A stretch of 64,000 bases of DNA, from the NCBI RefSeq assembly GCF_018145655.1, contig NZ_JAGSSY010000002.1, forward strand, positions 392,852 to 456,851. Direction: 5' to 3'. How positions within the stretch are numbered: the stretch's first letter is position 1; the number at the start of each line of letters is the position of its first letter. Origin of the DNA: Campylobacter anatolicus. Lineage in GTDB: Bacteria > Campylobacterota > Campylobacteria > Campylobacterales > Campylobacteraceae. Shown one piece after another: positions 17,057 to 36,593 of this stretch. A model generated the notes under the pieces. It saw nothing but the letters and a program-made list of their open reading frames with translations. It did no database searches and was not told the origin of the DNA. The translations under genes were made by a program, and so were the position numbers.

Positions 17057-18256
17057 ATGGCTAAAGAAAAATTTTCACGCAACAAGCCACACGTAAATAT
17101 AGGTACCATTGGTCACGTTGACCACGGTAAAACAACTTTGACAGCTGCCATTTCTGCTGTTCTTTCAAGAAAAGGTCTTGCTGAGCTTAAAGATTATGAT
17201 AATATCGATAATGCTCCAGAAGAGAAAGAGCGTGGTATAACTATCGCTACTTCACACATTGAGTATGAGACAGAAAATCGCCACTATGCTCACGTTGATT
17301 GTCCAGGACACGCCGACTATGTTAAAAATATGATTACTGGTGCGGCTCAAATGGATGGTGCGATACTAGTTGTTTCTGCTGCTGATGGTCCGATGCCACA
17401 AACTAGAGAGCATATTCTACTTTCTCGCCAAGTCGGCGTTCCATATATAGTTGTATTTATGAATAAGGCTGATATGGTTGATGATGCTGAACTTTTAGAG
17501 TTAGTTGAGATGGAAATTCGTGAGCTTTTAAACGAATATAACTTCCCAGGCGATGATACGCCTATTATAGCTGGTTCTGCACTTAAAGCTCTTGAAGAGG
17601 CTAAAGCAGGTCAAGATGGTGAGTGGTCAGCAAAAGTTATGGAGCTTATGGCTGCAGTTGACAGCTATATACCAACTCCAACTCGTGCAACTGATAAAGA
17701 CTTCTTGATGCCTATCGAAGATGTTTTCTCAATATCAGGTCGTGGAACAGTTGTTACTGGTAGAATCGAAAAAGGTGTTGTAAAGGTTGGTGACACTATT
17801 GAGATTGTTGGTATCCGTGACACTCAAACAACAACAGTTACTGGTGTTGAGATGTTTAGAAAAGAGATGGATCAAGGCGAGGCCGGCGACAATGTTGGTG
17901 TTTTATTAAGAGGTACTAAAAAAGAGGATGTTGAGCGTGGTATGGTTTTATGTAAGCCAAAATCAATAACTCCTCATACAAAATTTGAAGGTGAAGTTTA
18001 TATCTTGACTAAAGAAGAAGGTGGACGCCACACTCCATTCTTTAATAATTATAGACCACAATTTTATGTTAGAACAACTGACGTTACAGGCTCTATTACA
18101 CTTCCAGAAGGAACTGAGATGGTTATGCCTGGTGATAATATAAGAATTTCTGTTGAGCTTATCGCTCCAGTTGCACTTGAAGAAGGTACACGTTTTGCGA
18201 TCCGCGAGGGTGGTAGAACTGTTGGTTCAGGCGTTGTTTCTAAAATACTTGCATAA
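17057..18256 (+). CDS. tuf: Elongation factor Tu
   Basis: GTPase that delivers aminoacyl-tRNA to the ribosome. G1 motif GHVDHGKTT, switch [14 protein letters not shown]3 DCPGHADY and G4 NKADMVD are all present; domains 2 and 3 follow with the usual [10 protein letters not shown] and GGRHTPFF stretches. Length 399 aa is typical. A GGAGGA ribosome-binding site precedes the ATG. It is co-transcribed with the upstream tRNAs and followed by a hairpin before rpmG. Confidence 0.98.
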   Translation: MAKEKFSRNKPHVNIGTIGHVDHGKTTLTAAISAVLSRKGLAELKDYDNIDNAPEEKERGITIATSHIEYETENRHYAHVDCPGHADYVKNMITGAAQMDGAILVVSAADGPMPQTREHILLSRQVGVPYIVVFMNKADMVDDAELLELVEMEIRELLNEYNFPGDDTPIIAGSALKALEEAKAGQDGEWSAKVMELMAAVDSYIPTPTRATDKDFLMPIEDVFSISGRGTVVTGRIEKGVVKVGDTIEIVGIRDTQTTTVTGVEMFRKEMDQGEAGDNVGVLLRGTKKEDVERGMVLCKPKSITPHTKFEGEVYILTKEEGGRHTPFFNNYRPQFYVRTTDVTGSITLPEGTEMVMPGDNIRISVELIAPVALEEGTRFAIREGGRTVGSGVVSKILA

Positions 18257-18263
18257 TTCAAAT

Positions 18264-18287
18264 AAAGAGCGATTAAATTCGCTCTTT
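18264..18287 (+). terminator. Hairpin after tuf
   Basis: Nine-base stem AAAGAGCGA/TCGCTCTTT with a 6-base loop, followed by AAATTTT. Located 8 bases past the tuf stop and 19 bases before rpmG; could be a partial terminator or an RNA 3' end that lowers downstream expression. Confidence 0.6.
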
Positions 18288-18305
18288 AAATTTTAAGGAA
18301 AATTG

Positions 18306-18464
18306 ATGAGAGTTAAAGTTGGTTTAAAATGTTCTGAAAGTGGTGATATAAACTACACTACAACTAAAAATAGTAAGACTATGACAGAAAAGTTAGAGCT
18401 TAAAAAATATTGCCCAAGACTTAAAAAACATACTATTCACAAAGAAGTAAAATTAAAAAGTTAA
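18306..18464 (+). CDS. rpmG: 50S ribosomal protein L33
   Basis: Large-subunit protein of 52 residues (starts [14 protein letters not shown], ends HKEVKLKS). Only Cys9 and Cys36 remain of the four cysteines of zinc-binding L33, so it is a non-zinc form, as I recall for other Campylobacter L33 proteins. AAGGAAAATTG precedes the ATG. The tuf-rpmG-tRNA-Trp-secE-nusG order is widely conserved. Confidence 0.95.
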   Translation: MRVKVGLKCSESGDINYTTTKNSKTMTEKLELKKYCPRLKKHTIHKEVKLKS

Positions 18465-18479
18465 TGGGCTAATACCATT

Positions 18480-18555
18480 AGGGCAATAGCTCCAACGGTA
18501 GAGCACTGGATTCCAAATCCAATGGTTGGGGGTTCGAATCCCTCTTGCCCTGCCA
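18480..18555 (+). tRNA. tRNA-Trp (anticodon CCA)
   Basis: Acceptor AGGGCAA pairs with TTGCCCT, anticodon loop TTCCAAA gives CCA, T-arm GGTTCGAATCC, and the 3' CCA is encoded. Lies between rpmG and secE. Confidence 0.96.
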
Positions 18556-18569
18556 TAATAAGGTTAAAA

Positions 18570-18749
18570 ATGGAAAAATTAATAAATTATATAAAATTAT
18601 CTAAGCTTGAAATTTTAAAAGTTATATTTCCTACCAAAGAGCAAGTAAGAAATGCTTTTATTACAGTTTTTATCGTAGTTGCAGTAGTATCACTTTTTTT
18701 GGCGTTAGTTGATGCGATTATGTCATTTACGCTTTCTAAAATAATATAA
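18570..18749 (+). CDS. secE: Preprotein translocase subunit SecE
   Basis: Small SecYEG subunit, 59 residues from the ATG at 18570 (MEKLINYIKLSK). An earlier in-frame start would lie inside tRNA-Trp and is rejected. An amphipathic helix (about 5-25, with FPTKEQVRNAF) is followed by one transmembrane helix (about 30-55), the minimal single-span SecE form. nusG follows after 11 bases. Confidence 0.94.
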   Translation: MEKLINYIKLSKLEILKVIFPTKEQVRNAFITVFIVVAVVSLFLALVDAIMSFTLSKII

Positions 18750-18760
18750 GGAATTGTAAG

Positions 18761-19291
18761 ATGGCACATAAGTGGTATGCTATTCAGACTTATGCTGGTA
18801 GTGAGATGGCTGTTAAAAGAGGTATTGAAAATTTAGTAAAAGATCATGGTATTGAAGATCGGTTAAAGAATGTTATAGTTCCTACTGAAGATGTCATAGA
18901 GATTAAAAATGGAAAACAAAAGATAAATGAGAGAACTCTTTATCCAGGTTATGCTTTTGCACTATTAGATCTTGATACTGCTCTTTGGCATAAAATTCAG
19001 TCCTTGCCAAAAGTTAGTAGATTTATAGGTGAGCAAAAAAAGCCTACGCCTTTAAGCGATAAAGATATTAATACAATTTTGGAAAAAGTAGAAAAACGTG
19101 CTGCACCTAAACCAAAAATCTTCTTTGAAGAAGGTGAGAGTGTTCGAATAATAGATGGTCCTTTTGCAAACTTTACAGGTATTGTAGAAGAATACGATAT
19201 GGTTCATGGAAAACTTCGTCTAAATGTCTCGATATTTGGTAGAAGCACACCAGTTGATATTTTATATTCACAAGTTGAGAAGATAATCTAA
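18761..19291 (+). CDS. nusG: Transcription termination/antitermination factor NusG
   Basis: Binds RNA polymerase and affects elongation, Rho termination and coupling to translation. NGN domain opens with [12 protein letters not shown]; the KOW domain is at about 125-176 ([22 protein letters not shown]). Length 176 aa is normal. AAGGAATTG precedes the ATG. Confidence 0.97.
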   Translation: MAHKWYAIQTYAGSEMAVKRGIENLVKDHGIEDRLKNVIVPTEDVIEIKNGKQKINERTLYPGYAFALLDLDTALWHKIQSLPKVSRFIGEQKKPTPLSDKDINTILEKVEKRAAPKPKIFFEEGESVRIIDGPFANFTGIVEEYDMVHGKLRLNVSIFGRSTPVDILYSQVEKII

Positions 19292-19302
19292 GGAGAAAGT
19301 TT

Positions 19303-19728
19303 ATGGCTAAGAAAGTTATAGGCGAAATTAAATTACAAATTGCTGCTACAAAGGCAAATCCAAGCCCTCCAGTTGGTCCAGCACTTGGTCAAAAGGGTGT
19401 AAATATTATGGAATTTTGTAAAGCATTTAACGAAAGAACAAAAGATATGGTGGGGTTTAATATCCCTGTAGTTATAACTGTTTATGCTGACAAAAGCTTT
19501 ACATTTATTACAAAGCAACCACCTGCAACAGACCTTATAAAAAAAGCTGCTGGTATAGCAAAAGGAACAGATAACCCTTTAAAAAACAAAGTTGGTAAAC
19601 TTACAAAAGCTCAAGTTTTAGAGATAGTTGAGAAAAAACTTGCAGATTTAAATACAAAAGATAAAGAGCAAGCGGCTAAGATCATTGCTGGTTCAGCTCG
19701 TTCAATGGGTGTCGAAGTAATAGACTAA
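19303..19728 (+). CDS. rplK: 50S ribosomal protein L11
   Basis: Stalk-base protein binding the GTPase centre of 23S rRNA. Conserved [20 protein letters not shown] start and C-terminal [10 protein letters not shown] are present; 141 aa is normal. AAGGAGAAAG ribosome-binding site, 11 bases after nusG. Confidence 0.98.
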   Translation: MAKKVIGEIKLQIAATKANPSPPVGPALGQKGVNIMEFCKAFNERTKDMVGFNIPVVITVYADKSFTFITKQPPATDLIKKAAGIAKGTDNPLKNKVGKLTKAQVLEIVEKKLADLNTKDKEQAAKIIAGSARSMGVEVID

Positions 19729-19788
19729 AACCTTTACCGTCGGGTTGATTAACATAAGACGGAAGCACTTTAAAATGCGGAGAATTTA
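19729..19788 (+). promoter_or_regulatory. rplK-rplA intercistronic hairpin
   Basis: The 60-base gap holds an inverted repeat CCGTC ... GACGG (about 19738-19742 with 19758-19762) ahead of a GCGGAG ribosome-binding site. It could be a target for L1-mediated feedback, but I could not match the 23S L1-binding pattern with certainty. Confidence 0.3.
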
Positions 19789-20490
19789 ATGGGAAAAACT
19801 ACTAAAAGATTTGCTGAGTTACTAAAAAAAGTAGATGCAAATAAAATTTATAATCTTACAGAGGCGATAGATACTATCAAAACTTTATCATCTGCTAAAT
19901 TTGATGAGACAGTTGAGATTGCTCTTAAACTAAATGTTGATCCAAGACATGCAGACCAGATGGTTCGTGGCTCGGTAGTATTACCAGCTGGGACAGGCAA
20001 GACTGTTCGTGTTGCAGTCATTGCAAAAGATGCTAAAGCTGATGAGGCTAAGGCTGCTGGTGCTGATATAGTTGGTTCTGATGAGCTTGTAGAGGATATT
20101 CAAAAGGGTATTATGAACTTTGATGTTCTTATAGCAACACCAAATTTAATGGGGCTAGTTGGTAAAGTCGGTCGTATCCTTGGACCAAAAGGTCTTATGC
20201 CAAATCCAAAAACAGGCACAGTTACTATGGACGTAGCTCAAGCCGTTAACAATGCAAAGAGCGGTCAGGTAAATTTCCGTGTTGATAAGCAAGGAAATAT
20301 ACACGCTGGTCTTGGTAAAGTAAGCTTTAGTAAAGAGCAACTCGTTGAAAATATTTCAACTTTTATAAAAGCTATAAACAAACATAAACCGGCTACAGCA
20401 AAAGGTAGATATGTTAAAAATGCTACATTGTCATTAACAATGAGTCCGTCTATTGCACTTGATACTCAAGAAGTTATGGATCTAAAATAG
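19789..20490 (+). CDS. rplA: 50S ribosomal protein L1
   Basis: Forms the L1 stalk at the E-site and in many bacteria represses its own operon. Conserved stretches [34 protein letters not shown] and [17 protein letters not shown] are present; 233 aa is normal. A hairpin follows the stop. Confidence 0.98.
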   Translation: MGKTTKRFAELLKKVDANKIYNLTEAIDTIKTLSSAKFDETVEIALKLNVDPRHADQMVRGSVVLPAGTGKTVRVAVIAKDAKADEAKAAGADIVGSDELVEDIQKGIMNFDVLIATPNLMGLVGKVGRILGPKGLMPNPKTGTVTMDVAQAVNNAKSGQVNFRVDKQGNIHAGLGKVSFSKEQLVENISTFIKAINKHKPATAKGRYVKNATLSLTMSPSIALDTQEVMDLK

Positions 20491-20496
20491 ATTTAT

Positions 20497-20518
20497 GAGC
20501 CTCTTTAGAGGCTCTTTT
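20497..20518 (+). terminator. Terminator-like hairpin between rplA and rplJ
   Basis: Stem GAGCCTC/GAGGCTC with loop TTTA followed by TTTT, starting 7 bases past the rplA stop. It sits inside the ribosomal protein/RNA polymerase cluster and probably ends or attenuates the L11-L1 transcript ahead of the L10 leader. Confidence 0.65.
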
Positions 20519-20560
20519 AAATTTAAGCTAAAAATGTGAATACTTTAGTATTTAGATTTT

Positions 20561-20640
20561 TATCTTAGATTGGAGATAGCCGAGGCCTTAGGGCTTAATT
20601 GATTCGACCCACTCTGCTTGAAATCACCGGTCGGAAAGGA
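20561..20640 (+). promoter_or_regulatory. Probable L10 leader of rplJL
   Basis: A GC-richer, structured stretch (GGAGATAGCCGAGGCCTTAG at its centre, then an ACCGGTCGG segment) lies just before the rplJ ribosome-binding site. Position and style fit the widespread L10 leader, which binds L10(L12) and represses rplJL; the family match is from memory and was not computed. Confidence 0.5.
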
Positions 20641-20645
20641 GTAAT

Positions 20646-21131
20646 ATGACACGTAACGAAAAATCGAAAGTTATAGCTAATCTTGAAAATGAATTTAAAG
20701 AAGCACAAGCGATTGTTGTTTGTGATTATCGCGGTTTAAGTGTTAAAAGACTTGAAGTTTTAAGAAATGCTGCTAGAGAGCAAGGTGTAAAAGTTCAAGT
20801 TATCAAAAATACACTCGCTAATATAGCTCTTAATAATGTAGAAAAAAGTGGATTGGATCTAAAAGATACAAATATCTACGTTTGGGGTGAAGATCAACTA
20901 GCTGTAACAAAAGTTGTTGTTAAATTTGAAGAGAGTAATTCTGAGCTTTTTAAAATTAAGACAGCATATATCGATGGAGAGGTTGCAAAAGCTGAAAAAG
21001 TTGTCGCTCTTTCTAAAATGCCTAGTCGTGATGAGCTTCTTGGTATGCTTTTGCAAGTTTGGAATGCGCCTATCCAAAATTTCACAATTGGACTAAATGC
21101 GCTTAGAGAGAAAAAAGAACAATCAGCATAA
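20646..21131 (+). CDS. rplJ: 50S ribosomal protein L10
   Basis: Anchors the L7/L12 stalk. The N-terminal rRNA-binding part includes [18 protein letters not shown] and [11 protein letters not shown]; the C-terminal helix binds L12 dimers. At 161 aa it is a normal bacterial L10. AAAGGAG ribosome-binding site. Followed after 19 bases by rplL. Confidence 0.97.
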   Translation: MTRNEKSKVIANLENEFKEAQAIVVCDYRGLSVKRLEVLRNAAREQGVKVQVIKNTLANIALNNVEKSGLDLKDTNIYVWGEDQLAVTKVVVKFEESNSELFKIKTAYIDGEVAKAEKVVALSKMPSRDELLGMLLQVWNAPIQNFTIGLNALREKKEQSA

Positions 21132-21150
21132 AATTTAGAAGGATAATAAA

Positions 21151-21528
21151 ATGGCAATTACTAAAGAAGATGTATTAGAATTTATTTCTAACCTTTCAGT
21201 ATTAGAGTTAAGTGAACTTGTAAAAGAGTTTGAAGAGAAATTTGGTGTAAGTGCTGCTCCAGTTATGGTAGCTGGCGGTGCTGTAGCTGGCGGTGCTGCT
21301 GAGGCAGCTGAAGAGAAGACTGAATTTAACGTAGTTTTAGTTGATTCAGGTGATAAAAAAATCAACGTTATTAAGGTTGTTAGAGCTCTTACGGGTCTTG
21401 GTCTTAAAGAGGCAAAAGATGCAGTTGAGGGAACCCCATCTGTTCTTAAAGAGGGCATCAGCAAAGATGAAGCTGAGGCAGCTAAAAAAGAGCTTGAAGA
21501 AGCTGGTGCTAAAGTCGAGCTTAAATAA
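21151..21528 (+). CDS. rplL: 50S ribosomal protein L7/L12
   Basis: Stalk protein recruiting translational GTPases. N-terminal dimerisation part, Ala/Gly-rich hinge ([15 protein letters not shown], about 45-60) and C-terminal domain with [21 protein letters not shown] are clear; 125 aa is normal. Followed by a strong hairpin before rpoB. Confidence 0.98.
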   Translation: MAITKEDVLEFISNLSVLELSELVKEFEEKFGVSAAPVMVAGGAVAGGAAEAAEEKTEFNVVLVDSGDKKINVIKVVRALTGLGLKEAKDAVEGTPSVLKEGISKDEAEAAKKELEEAGAKVELK

Positions 21529-21553
21529 TTTCAACTTGAAGTTATTAATCGCA

Positions 21554-21579
21554 GAGAGGGCAATGCTCTCTCTTTTTTT
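21554..21579 (+). terminator. Intrinsic terminator/attenuator between rplL and rpoB
   Basis: Stem GAGAGGGC/GCTCTCTC (one G-U pair) with a 3-base loop, followed directly by seven T residues. It lies 26 bases past the rplL stop and 63 bases before rpoB. As in the E. coli rplL-rpoB attenuator, it may let L12 be made in excess of polymerase. Confidence 0.8.
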
Positions 21580-21599
21580 AAATTTAGACGCCTTTTTAA

Positions 21600-30288
<8,689 letters not shown>

Positions 30289-30304
30289 TATTCTTTTTCT
30301 TTGT

Positions 30305-30326
30305 TAGCCCCTTGTTTTAGGGGCTA
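30305..30326 (+). terminator. Hairpin after rpoC
   Basis: Stem TAGCCCC/GGGGCTA with an 8-base loop 17 bases past the rpoC stop. A T-run is weak downstream, so termination strength is uncertain, but its position fits the end of the rpoBC transcript. Confidence 0.6.
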
Positions 30327-30355
30327 TGTATTAAATTTGATTTACTATTTTTTAG

Positions 30356-30361
30356 TATAAT
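30356..30361 (+). promoter_or_regulatory. Putative -10 box of the DoxX gene
   Basis: TATAAT 23 bases before the ATG in an AT-rich stretch with T-tracts upstream, typical of Campylobacter sigma-70 promoters. Confidence 0.5.
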
Positions 30362-30383
30362 CCTTGATTTTAAAGGATGTATA

Positions 30384-30770
30384 ATGTTAAAAAATAGTGA
30401 TTTGGGGCTTTTATTACTCCGTCTTGGACTTGGAATTTGTCTATTTATCCACGGATTTGCGAAGCTTACCGGTGGCATTAGTTTTGTCAAATCGATGGTT
30501 GTCGGTGCTGGTTTGCCTGAAATTTTATCATACGGTGTTTATATTGGTGAAGTGGTCGCTCCACTTGCACTTATAATCGGTTTTTATTCACGTATTTCAT
30601 CGGCTATTATAGCTATTAACTCAATTGTTATACTTTATGTTGCACATCCAAATTTATTGGCACTTACACAATACGGTGGTTTTAAAGCTGAGATTTTATA
30701 CCTTTATATAGCTATGGCACTCTGCCTTGTTTTTATGGGTAGTGGTAAATATGCCGTTGCAAGAGATTAA
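30384..30770 (+). CDS. DoxX-family membrane protein
   Basis: Small four-helix inner-membrane protein (128 aa). The DoxX pattern LLLLRLGLGICLFIHGFAKLTGG opens the protein, and helices at about 45-65, 70-90 and 100-120 follow (GVYIGEVVAPLALIIGFYSR, AINSIVILYVAHP). Members are linked to thiol/oxidative stress or quinone processes in other bacteria, but the role here is not known. It has its own promoter-like box and is monocistronic or leads into the NhaC gene. Confidence 0.85.
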   Translation: MLKNSDLGLLLLRLGLGICLFIHGFAKLTGGISFVKSMVVGAGLPEILSYGVYIGEVVAPLALIIGFYSRISSAIIAINSIVILYVAHPNLLALTQYGGFKAEILYLYIAMALCLVFMGSGKYAVARD

Positions 30771-30876
30771 AATTTGTTACATATTTATTAAATATTATTA
30801 ATTTTTATCAAATTTTAATAATATTTTAAGCCTTTTAAATATAGATTTAAATTATTTAAATTTTTAGGAGGCCAAA

Positions 30877-32286
30877 ATGTCAAATGATAAACGCAAGCCC
30901 ACGTTTACACAAAGTGTAATGCCAATTTTAGTGATGATCTTAGGACTTGCTATAGGAGTTGGCTATCTTAAACTAAAAGTTGAGCCAATCATACTCATAT
31001 CAGCCCTTGTTGCTGGATTTATAGCTTGGTGGATCGGATATAGCTACAAAGATCTAGAAGCTGGGATAATTGAGAAAATTTCAAGCTCGCTTCCAGCTCT
31101 TATGATACTTTGGGCTGTTGGTTTTATGATAGGAGCTTGGATGTTTTCAGGCACGATTCCGATGATTATTTATTACGGAGTTGAGATAGTTAGTCCAAAA
31201 TACCTTGTAGTAACGGCGTTTTTGATATGTGCTATTCTGTCTACAGTTACAGGCACATCGTGGGGTTCAGCAGGAACAGTTGGTGTGGCTGTTATGGGTA
31301 TAGCCCAAGGGCTTGGCGTTGATCTTGCTGCTACTGCCGGAGCGGTCGTGGCTGGAGCGTATTTTGGAGATAAGCTCTCACCTCTTTCAGATACTACCAA
31401 TTTAGCTCCAATTGCTGCTGGTTCAGAGCTTTATGAGCATATTAGTCATATGTTTTACACCACTATACCAGCTACAATAGTCGCATTACTTATATACTTT
31501 TTTATAGGTTCAAACGCAGCTAGTGGTGGTGACGTATCAGCTTCTATATTATCGCTTCAAAGTGAACTTGATAAAGTTTTTGATTTTAATATAATTCTTT
31601 TGCTTCCAGCTCTTATAGTTTTAGCTGGTTCATTTTTTAAGTGGCCAACTATACCAGCTATGCTTATATCGTCGTTTTTAGCGATTATTTTTGGTATAGT
31701 TTTTCAAGATTTTAGTCTTAAAAATGGCTTTGTTTCAGTTATGACAGGTTTTAACCTAAATATGACAGGTCTTGATATAGAGTTTTCAAAAGATATTATG
31801 AAGCTTTTAAATCGTGGTGGCGTAAGCTCTGTAAATTCAACAACTATGCTAGTTATCTGTGCTATGGCTTTTGCTGGAATTTTATCAGTTACAGGTATGC
31901 TAAATGTCGTCTTACATACTATAATGTCAAGTGTAAAAACTCAGGCAGGCATTATCATTTCAACTATCTCATCTTGTGTAACAGTCGCATTTTTAACAGG
32001 TAGTTCATATTTATCTATACTTGTTCCAGGTGAGATGTTTAGAGATTTTTACAAAGAAAAGGGCTTAGCTGCTAGAAATTTATCAAGAACTCTTGAAGAT
32101 TCTGGCACTGTTATAGTCCCACTCATACCTTGGTCTGCGGCTGGTGCATATATGACTGCTACGCTTGGAGTGGCGACTATTGAGTATCTGCCTTGGGCTG
32201 TAGTAAATTATATGGGTATAGTGTTTGCCGTGATACTTGCTATAACTGGCATAGGCATTGCAAAGATAGATAGCAAAAAGGCTTAG
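30877..32286 (+). CDS. NhaC-family Na+/H+ antiporter
   Basis: Polytopic inner-membrane transporter with about eleven hydrophobic helices over 469 residues. The family stretch TVTGTSWGSAGTVGVAVMGIAQGLG and the GAYFGDKLSPLSDTTNLAP motif mark the NhaC group; ion exchange may be Na+/H+ or an amino-acid/malate variant. AGGAGG ribosome-binding site. Its stop is 2 bases before the isoaspartyl dipeptidase gene, so a coupled role in dipeptide or amino-acid handling is possible. Confidence 0.88.
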   Translation: MSNDKRKPTFTQSVMPILVMILGLAIGVGYLKLKVEPIILISALVAGFIAWWIGYSYKDLEAGIIEKISSSLPALMILWAVGFMIGAWMFSGTIPMIIYYGVEIVSPKYLVVTAFLICAILSTVTGTSWGSAGTVGVAVMGIAQGLGVDLAATAGAVVAGAYFGDKLSPLSDTTNLAPIAAGSELYEHISHMFYTTIPATIVALLIYFFIGSNAASGGDVSASILSLQSELDKVFDFNIILLLPALIVLAGSFFKWPTIPAMLISSFLAIIFGIVFQDFSLKNGFVSVMTGFNLNMTGLDIEFSKDIMKLLNRGGVSSVNSTTMLVICAMAFAGILSVTGMLNVVLHTIMSSVKTQAGIIISTISSCVTVAFLTGSSYLSILVPGEMFRDFYKEKGLAARNLSRTLEDSGTVIVPLIPWSAAGAYMTATLGVATIEYLPWAVVNYMGIVFAVILAITGIGIAKIDSKKA

Positions 32287-32288
32287 TA

Positions 32289-33422
32289 ATGTTGCTTATA
32301 AAAAATATTGAAATTTTTTCACCAAAATTTTTAGGACGTAAAGATATTTTTGTATGTAATGGTAAAATAGTATGCATAGATAATGATCTCTCGCCAAATT
32401 TGCCAAATTTAAAGCAAATAGACGGCTCAAAACTCATTGCTACCCCTGGACTTATAGATAAGCACGTACATATAACTGGTGGTGGCGGTGAGGGCGGATT
32501 TAAAACAAGAGTACCCGAGATAATGCTCTCTAAATTTATCAAAGCAGGTATCACGACAGCAGTAGGATTGCTAGGTACTGATAGTGCGACTAGGAGTGTA
32601 GAAAATCTAGTCGCTAAGGCAAATGCTTTAAATGATGAGGGCATAAGCTGTTACGTACATACCGGAGCCTATAACGCTGACACTCCGACTATAACTGGTA
32701 ATATACAAAAAGATATCGTTTTTATAGAGACTATTATTGGCACGAAACTTGCTATAAGCGATCATCGCTCATCATCTGTAACACGTGATGAGTTGGCTCG
32801 TATTGTCTCTGCGGGACGTGTTGCTGGTATGATAAGCTCCAAATCCGGACACACTACACTGCATATGGGAGATGGGCAAAAAGGACTTGAGTTAGTGTAT
32901 GACGTACTTAGCGAATATGATATACCTATTACATTTTTTCAGCCTACACATGTAAATAGAAATGAAAATTTATTTGCTCAGGCTATTAAATTTACAAAAG
33001 ACGGTGGCTATATTGACTTAACTTGTAAAAATAAGATTACGCCACTTGAAGCGGTAAAACGTATAAAATCACTTGGAATTTCTACTCACAAAACTACTAT
33101 TAGCTCCGATGGATACGGAAGTTACTCAAATTATGATAGTGATGGAAAGTTGATTAAAATCGGTGTTGCAAGTGTAAAAGCGATATTTGAAGAGTTTATA
33201 AGTTTTATAAATGATGGCTTTAAACTTGAAGAGGCACTTACATTTTTTACGACAAATGTGGCAAATTCTATTGCTCTGGGCAGTAAAAAGGGGCAGCTCT
33301 TAAATGGATATGACGCAGATATTTTGCTTTTTGATGAGAATTTAAACCTAGAGTTTATGATAGCAAAGGGTAAAATTTTAAAAGACAATCAAGGCTTTAT
33401 GGCAAAAGGAATTTACGAGTAG
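32289..33422 (+). CDS. iadA: Isoaspartyl dipeptidase (beta-aspartyl peptidase)
   Basis: Amidohydrolase that cleaves beta-aspartyl dipeptides arising from damaged proteins. Metal ligands His59 and His61 lie in KHVHITGGGGEGGF, with Glu68 in the substrate loop; SDHRSSS, GHTTLHMGDG, the FQPTHVNRN His and SSDGYGS (catalytic Asp) follow in family order. Length 377 aa fits IadA. It begins 2 bases after the NhaC gene, so expression is coupled; joint recycling of aspartate is an inference. Confidence 0.9.
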   Translation: MLLIKNIEIFSPKFLGRKDIFVCNGKIVCIDNDLSPNLPNLKQIDGSKLIATPGLIDKHVHITGGGGEGGFKTRVPEIMLSKFIKAGITTAVGLLGTDSATRSVENLVAKANALNDEGISCYVHTGAYNADTPTITGNIQKDIVFIETIIGTKLAISDHRSSSVTRDELARIVSAGRVAGMISSKSGHTTLHMGDGQKGLELVYDVLSEYDIPITFFQPTHVNRNENLFAQAIKFTKDGGYIDLTCKNKITPLEAVKRIKSLGISTHKTTISSDGYGSYSNYDSDGKLIKIGVASVKAIFEEFISFINDGFKLEEALTFFTTNVANSIALGSKKGQLLNGYDADILLFDENLNLEFMIAKGKILKDNQGFMAKGIYE

Positions 33423-33536
33423 AGCTTTAATAAAATAAGTAAAAGCTAAATTTTAATCATTAGTGTTTAACCATCTTTTAAGCAAATTTTAAATAAAATT
33501 GCTCTTTTTTAATAAATTTAGTTGAAAGGAATTACT

Positions 33537-33932
33537 GTGCCAACCATAAATCAATTGGTCAGAAATGAGCGCAAAAAGGTAACGACAAAGTCAAAATCTC
33601 CAGCGCTAAAAAATTGTCCTCAAAGAAGAGGAGTTTGCACGAGAGTTTATACAACAACTCCTAAAAAACCAAACTCAGCTTTGAGAAAAGTTGCCAAAGT
33701 TAGGCTAACAAGTGGTTTTGAAGTCATTAGCTATATCGGTGGTGAGGGTCATAACCTACAAGAACACAGCATCGTGCTAGTCCGTGGTGGTAGGGTTAAA
33801 GACTTGCCAGGTGTTAAATATCACATTGTTCGTGGTGCATTAGATACTGCAGGTGTTGCTAAAAGAACAGTTTCACGTTCTAAATATGGTGCCAAACGCC
33901 CTAAAGCTGGAGCAGCGGCTAGTAAAAAATAA
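33537..33932 (+). CDS. rpsL: 30S ribosomal protein S12
   Basis: Decoding-centre protein. The correct start is the GTG at 33537 ([13 protein letters not shown] follows) with GAAAGGA 6 bases upstream; an upstream TTG is rejected. 131 aa. Streptomycin-site regions [18 protein letters not shown] and [14 protein letters not shown] carry Lys at both classical positions (wild type). First gene of the S12-S7-EF-G operon. Confidence 0.97.
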   Translation: MPTINQLVRNERKKVTTKSKSPALKNCPQRRGVCTRVYTTTPKKPNSALRKVAKVRLTSGFEVISYIGGEGHNLQEHSIVLVRGGRVKDLPGVKYHIVRGALDTAGVAKRTVSRSKYGAKRPKAGAAASKK

Positions 33933-33994
33933 AATTTAGGTTCGCAGACGCCACATAAATTTGGTTGCGTTTGAGTAAAATTTATAAAATTTGA

Positions 33995-34477
<483 letters not shown>

Positions 34478-34489
34478 GAAAGGGTTCTT

Positions 34490-36568
34490 ATGGCAGATAG
34501 AAAAACACCATTACATATGGTTAGAAATATCGGTATCGCAGCTCATATTGACGCTGGCAAGACCACTACGAGCGAGAGAATTTTATTCTTTACTGGTATG
34601 AGTCATAAGATCGGCGAAGTGCATGATGGTGCTGCTACGATGGATTGGATGGAACAGGAGAAAGAGCGTGGTATCACGATAACGTCGGCTGCTACTACTT
34701 GTTTTTGGAAAGATCATCAGATAAACCTTATAGACACTCCGGGACACGTTGATTTTACTATCGAAGTTGAGCGTTCTATGCGTGTTCTTGATGGTGCTGT
34801 TTCTGTATTTTGTTCGGTTGGTGGCGTCCAACCACAATCTGAGACCGTTTGGAGACAGGCAAATAAATACCACGTTCCAAGAATAGTTTTTGTAAACAAA
34901 ATGGATAGAATCGGTGCAAATTTTTACAATGTAGAAAGCCAGATTAGAAATCGCTTAAAAGCAAATCCGGTGCCTATTCAAATTCCAATCGGAGCTGAGG
35001 ATAACTTCAAAGGCGTTATCGATCTAGTAAAGATGAAAGCTTATGTTTGGGAAGATGATAAAAAACCAACAGATTATATAGTAAAAGAAATTCCAGCTGA
35101 TTTGCTTGAAAAAGCTGAAGAGTATAGAGCAAAACTTATAGAAGCAGTTTCAGAAACAGACGATAGTCTAATGGAGAAATTTTTTAGTGGTGAAGAATTA
35201 AGCGAGGAAGAGATAGTAAAAGGCATAAAAGCCGGTTGTTTAAGAATGACTATTACGCCTATGCTTTGTGGAACAGCATTTAAAAACAAGGGTATCCAGC
35301 CATTGCTTGATGCGGTTGTAGCTTATCTTCCAGCACCAGATGAGATTGAAGCTATTAAAGGTGTCTATGAAGACGGCACAGAAGTAGCTGTAGAATCAAC
35401 TGATGATGGCGAATTTGCTGCCCTTGCGTTTAAGATTATGACTGACCCATTTGTAGGACAGCTTACATTTATCCGCGTGTATCGTGGTAGTTTAGAGAGT
35501 GGTAGTTATGCATACAACACCGTCCAGGATAGCAAAGAGCGTATCGGTCGTCTTTTGAAAATGCACTCAAATAAACGCGAGGAGATAACAGAGCTTCACG
35601 CTGGTGAGATCGGTGCGGTTGTTGGGCTTAAAAATACTCTAACAGGTGATACGCTTACAAGTGAAAAAGATAAAGTTATTTTAGAGAAGATGGATTTCCC
35701 AGAGCCAGTTATTTCTGTCGCAGTTGAGCCAAAAACTAAGGCAGATCAAGAAAAGATGGCTATTGCACTTCAAAAACTAGCTCAAGAAGATCCAAGCTTT
35801 AGAGTTGGCACCGATGAGGAGAGTGGACAGACTATCATCTCGGGTATGGGTGAGCTTCACCTTGAGATCATTGTAGATCGTATGCTTCGTGAGTTTAAGG
35901 TAGATGCAGAGGTTGGTCAACCACAGGTTGCATACCGCGAGACTATCCGTAAACCAGTTGAGCAAGAGTATAAATACGCTAAACAATCAGGCGGTCGTGG
36001 TCAATACGGACACGTATTCTTACGTCTTGAGCCACTTGAGCCGGGTAGTGGATTTGAATTTGTTAATGATATCAAAGGTGGCGTTGTACCAAAAGAGTAT
36101 ATTCCTGCTGTTGAAAAAGGCTGCAAAGAGGCACTTCAAAGTGGTGTTTTAGCTGGTTATCCAGTTGAAGATGTTAAAGTTACGCTATTTGACGGAAGTT
36201 ACCACGAAGTTGATAGCTCGGAGATGGCATTCAAACTTGCTGCATCTATGGGCTTTAAAGAGGGTGCAAAAAAAGCGGGTGCCGTTATACTTGAGCCTAT
36301 GATGAAAGTTGAAGTTGAGACACCTGAGGAGTATATGGGCGATGTTATAGGAGATCTTAATAAACGTCGCGGTCAAGTAAATTCAATGGATGAAAGAAGT
36401 GGCAATAAGATAGTTACAGCGTTTTGTCCTTTAGCACAGATGTTTGGCTACTCTACCGATCTACGCTCTCAAACACAAGGTCGTGCGACTTACTCTATGG
36501 AATTTGATCACTACGAAGAGGTTCCAAAGAATGTAAGCGAAGAGATCATTAAAAAGAGAAATGGCTAA
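34490..36568 (+). CDS. fusA: Elongation factor G
   Basis: Translocation GTPase, 692 aa. G1 AHIDAGKTT, switch [14 protein letters not shown]3 DTPGHVDF, G4 NKMD; domains IV and V contain [17 protein letters not shown] and the C-terminal [19 protein letters not shown]. 12 bases after rpsG. Followed by several hairpins. Confidence 0.98.
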   Translation: MADRKTPLHMVRNIGIAAHIDAGKTTTSERILFFTGMSHKIGEVHDGAATMDWMEQEKERGITITSAATTCFWKDHQINLIDTPGHVDFTIEVERSMRVLDGAVSVFCSVGGVQPQSETVWRQANKYHVPRIVFVNKMDRIGANFYNVESQIRNRLKANPVPIQIPIGAEDNFKGVIDLVKMKAYVWEDDKKPTDYIVKEIPADLLEKAEEYRAKLIEAVSETDDSLMEKFFSGEELSEEEIVKGIKAGCLRMTITPMLCGTAFKNKGIQPLLDAVVAYLPAPDEIEAIKGVYEDGTEVAVESTDDGEFAALAFKIMTDPFVGQLTFIRVYRGSLESGSYAYNTVQDSKERIGRLLKMHSNKREEITELHAGEIGAVVGLKNTLTGDTLTSEKDKVILEKMDFPEPVISVAVEPKTKADQEKMAIALQKLAQEDPSFRVGTDEESGQTIISGMGELHLEIIVDRMLREFKVDAEVGQPQVAYRETIRKPVEQEYKYAKQSGGRGQYGHVFLRLEPLEPGSGFEFVNDIKGGVVPKEYIPAVEKGCKEALQSGVLAGYPVEDVKVTLFDGSYHEVDSSEMAFKLAASMGFKEGAKKAGAVILEPMMKVEVETPEEYMGDVIGDLNKRRGQVNSMDERSGNKIVTAFCPLAQMFGYSTDLRSQTQGRATYSMEFDHYEEVPKNVSEEIIKKRNG

Positions 36569-36593
36569 AGTCTAGATTAGCTATTTTAAAAAT

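Noticed and set aside
18522..18569. Longer secE start inside tRNA-Trp
   Set aside because: The frame is open upstream but runs through the tRNA gene; ATG 18570 gives a normal 59-aa SecE.
33522..33536. TTG start for rpsL
   Set aside because: The S12 sequence begins at PTINQL; GTG 33537 has the well-placed ribosome-binding site.
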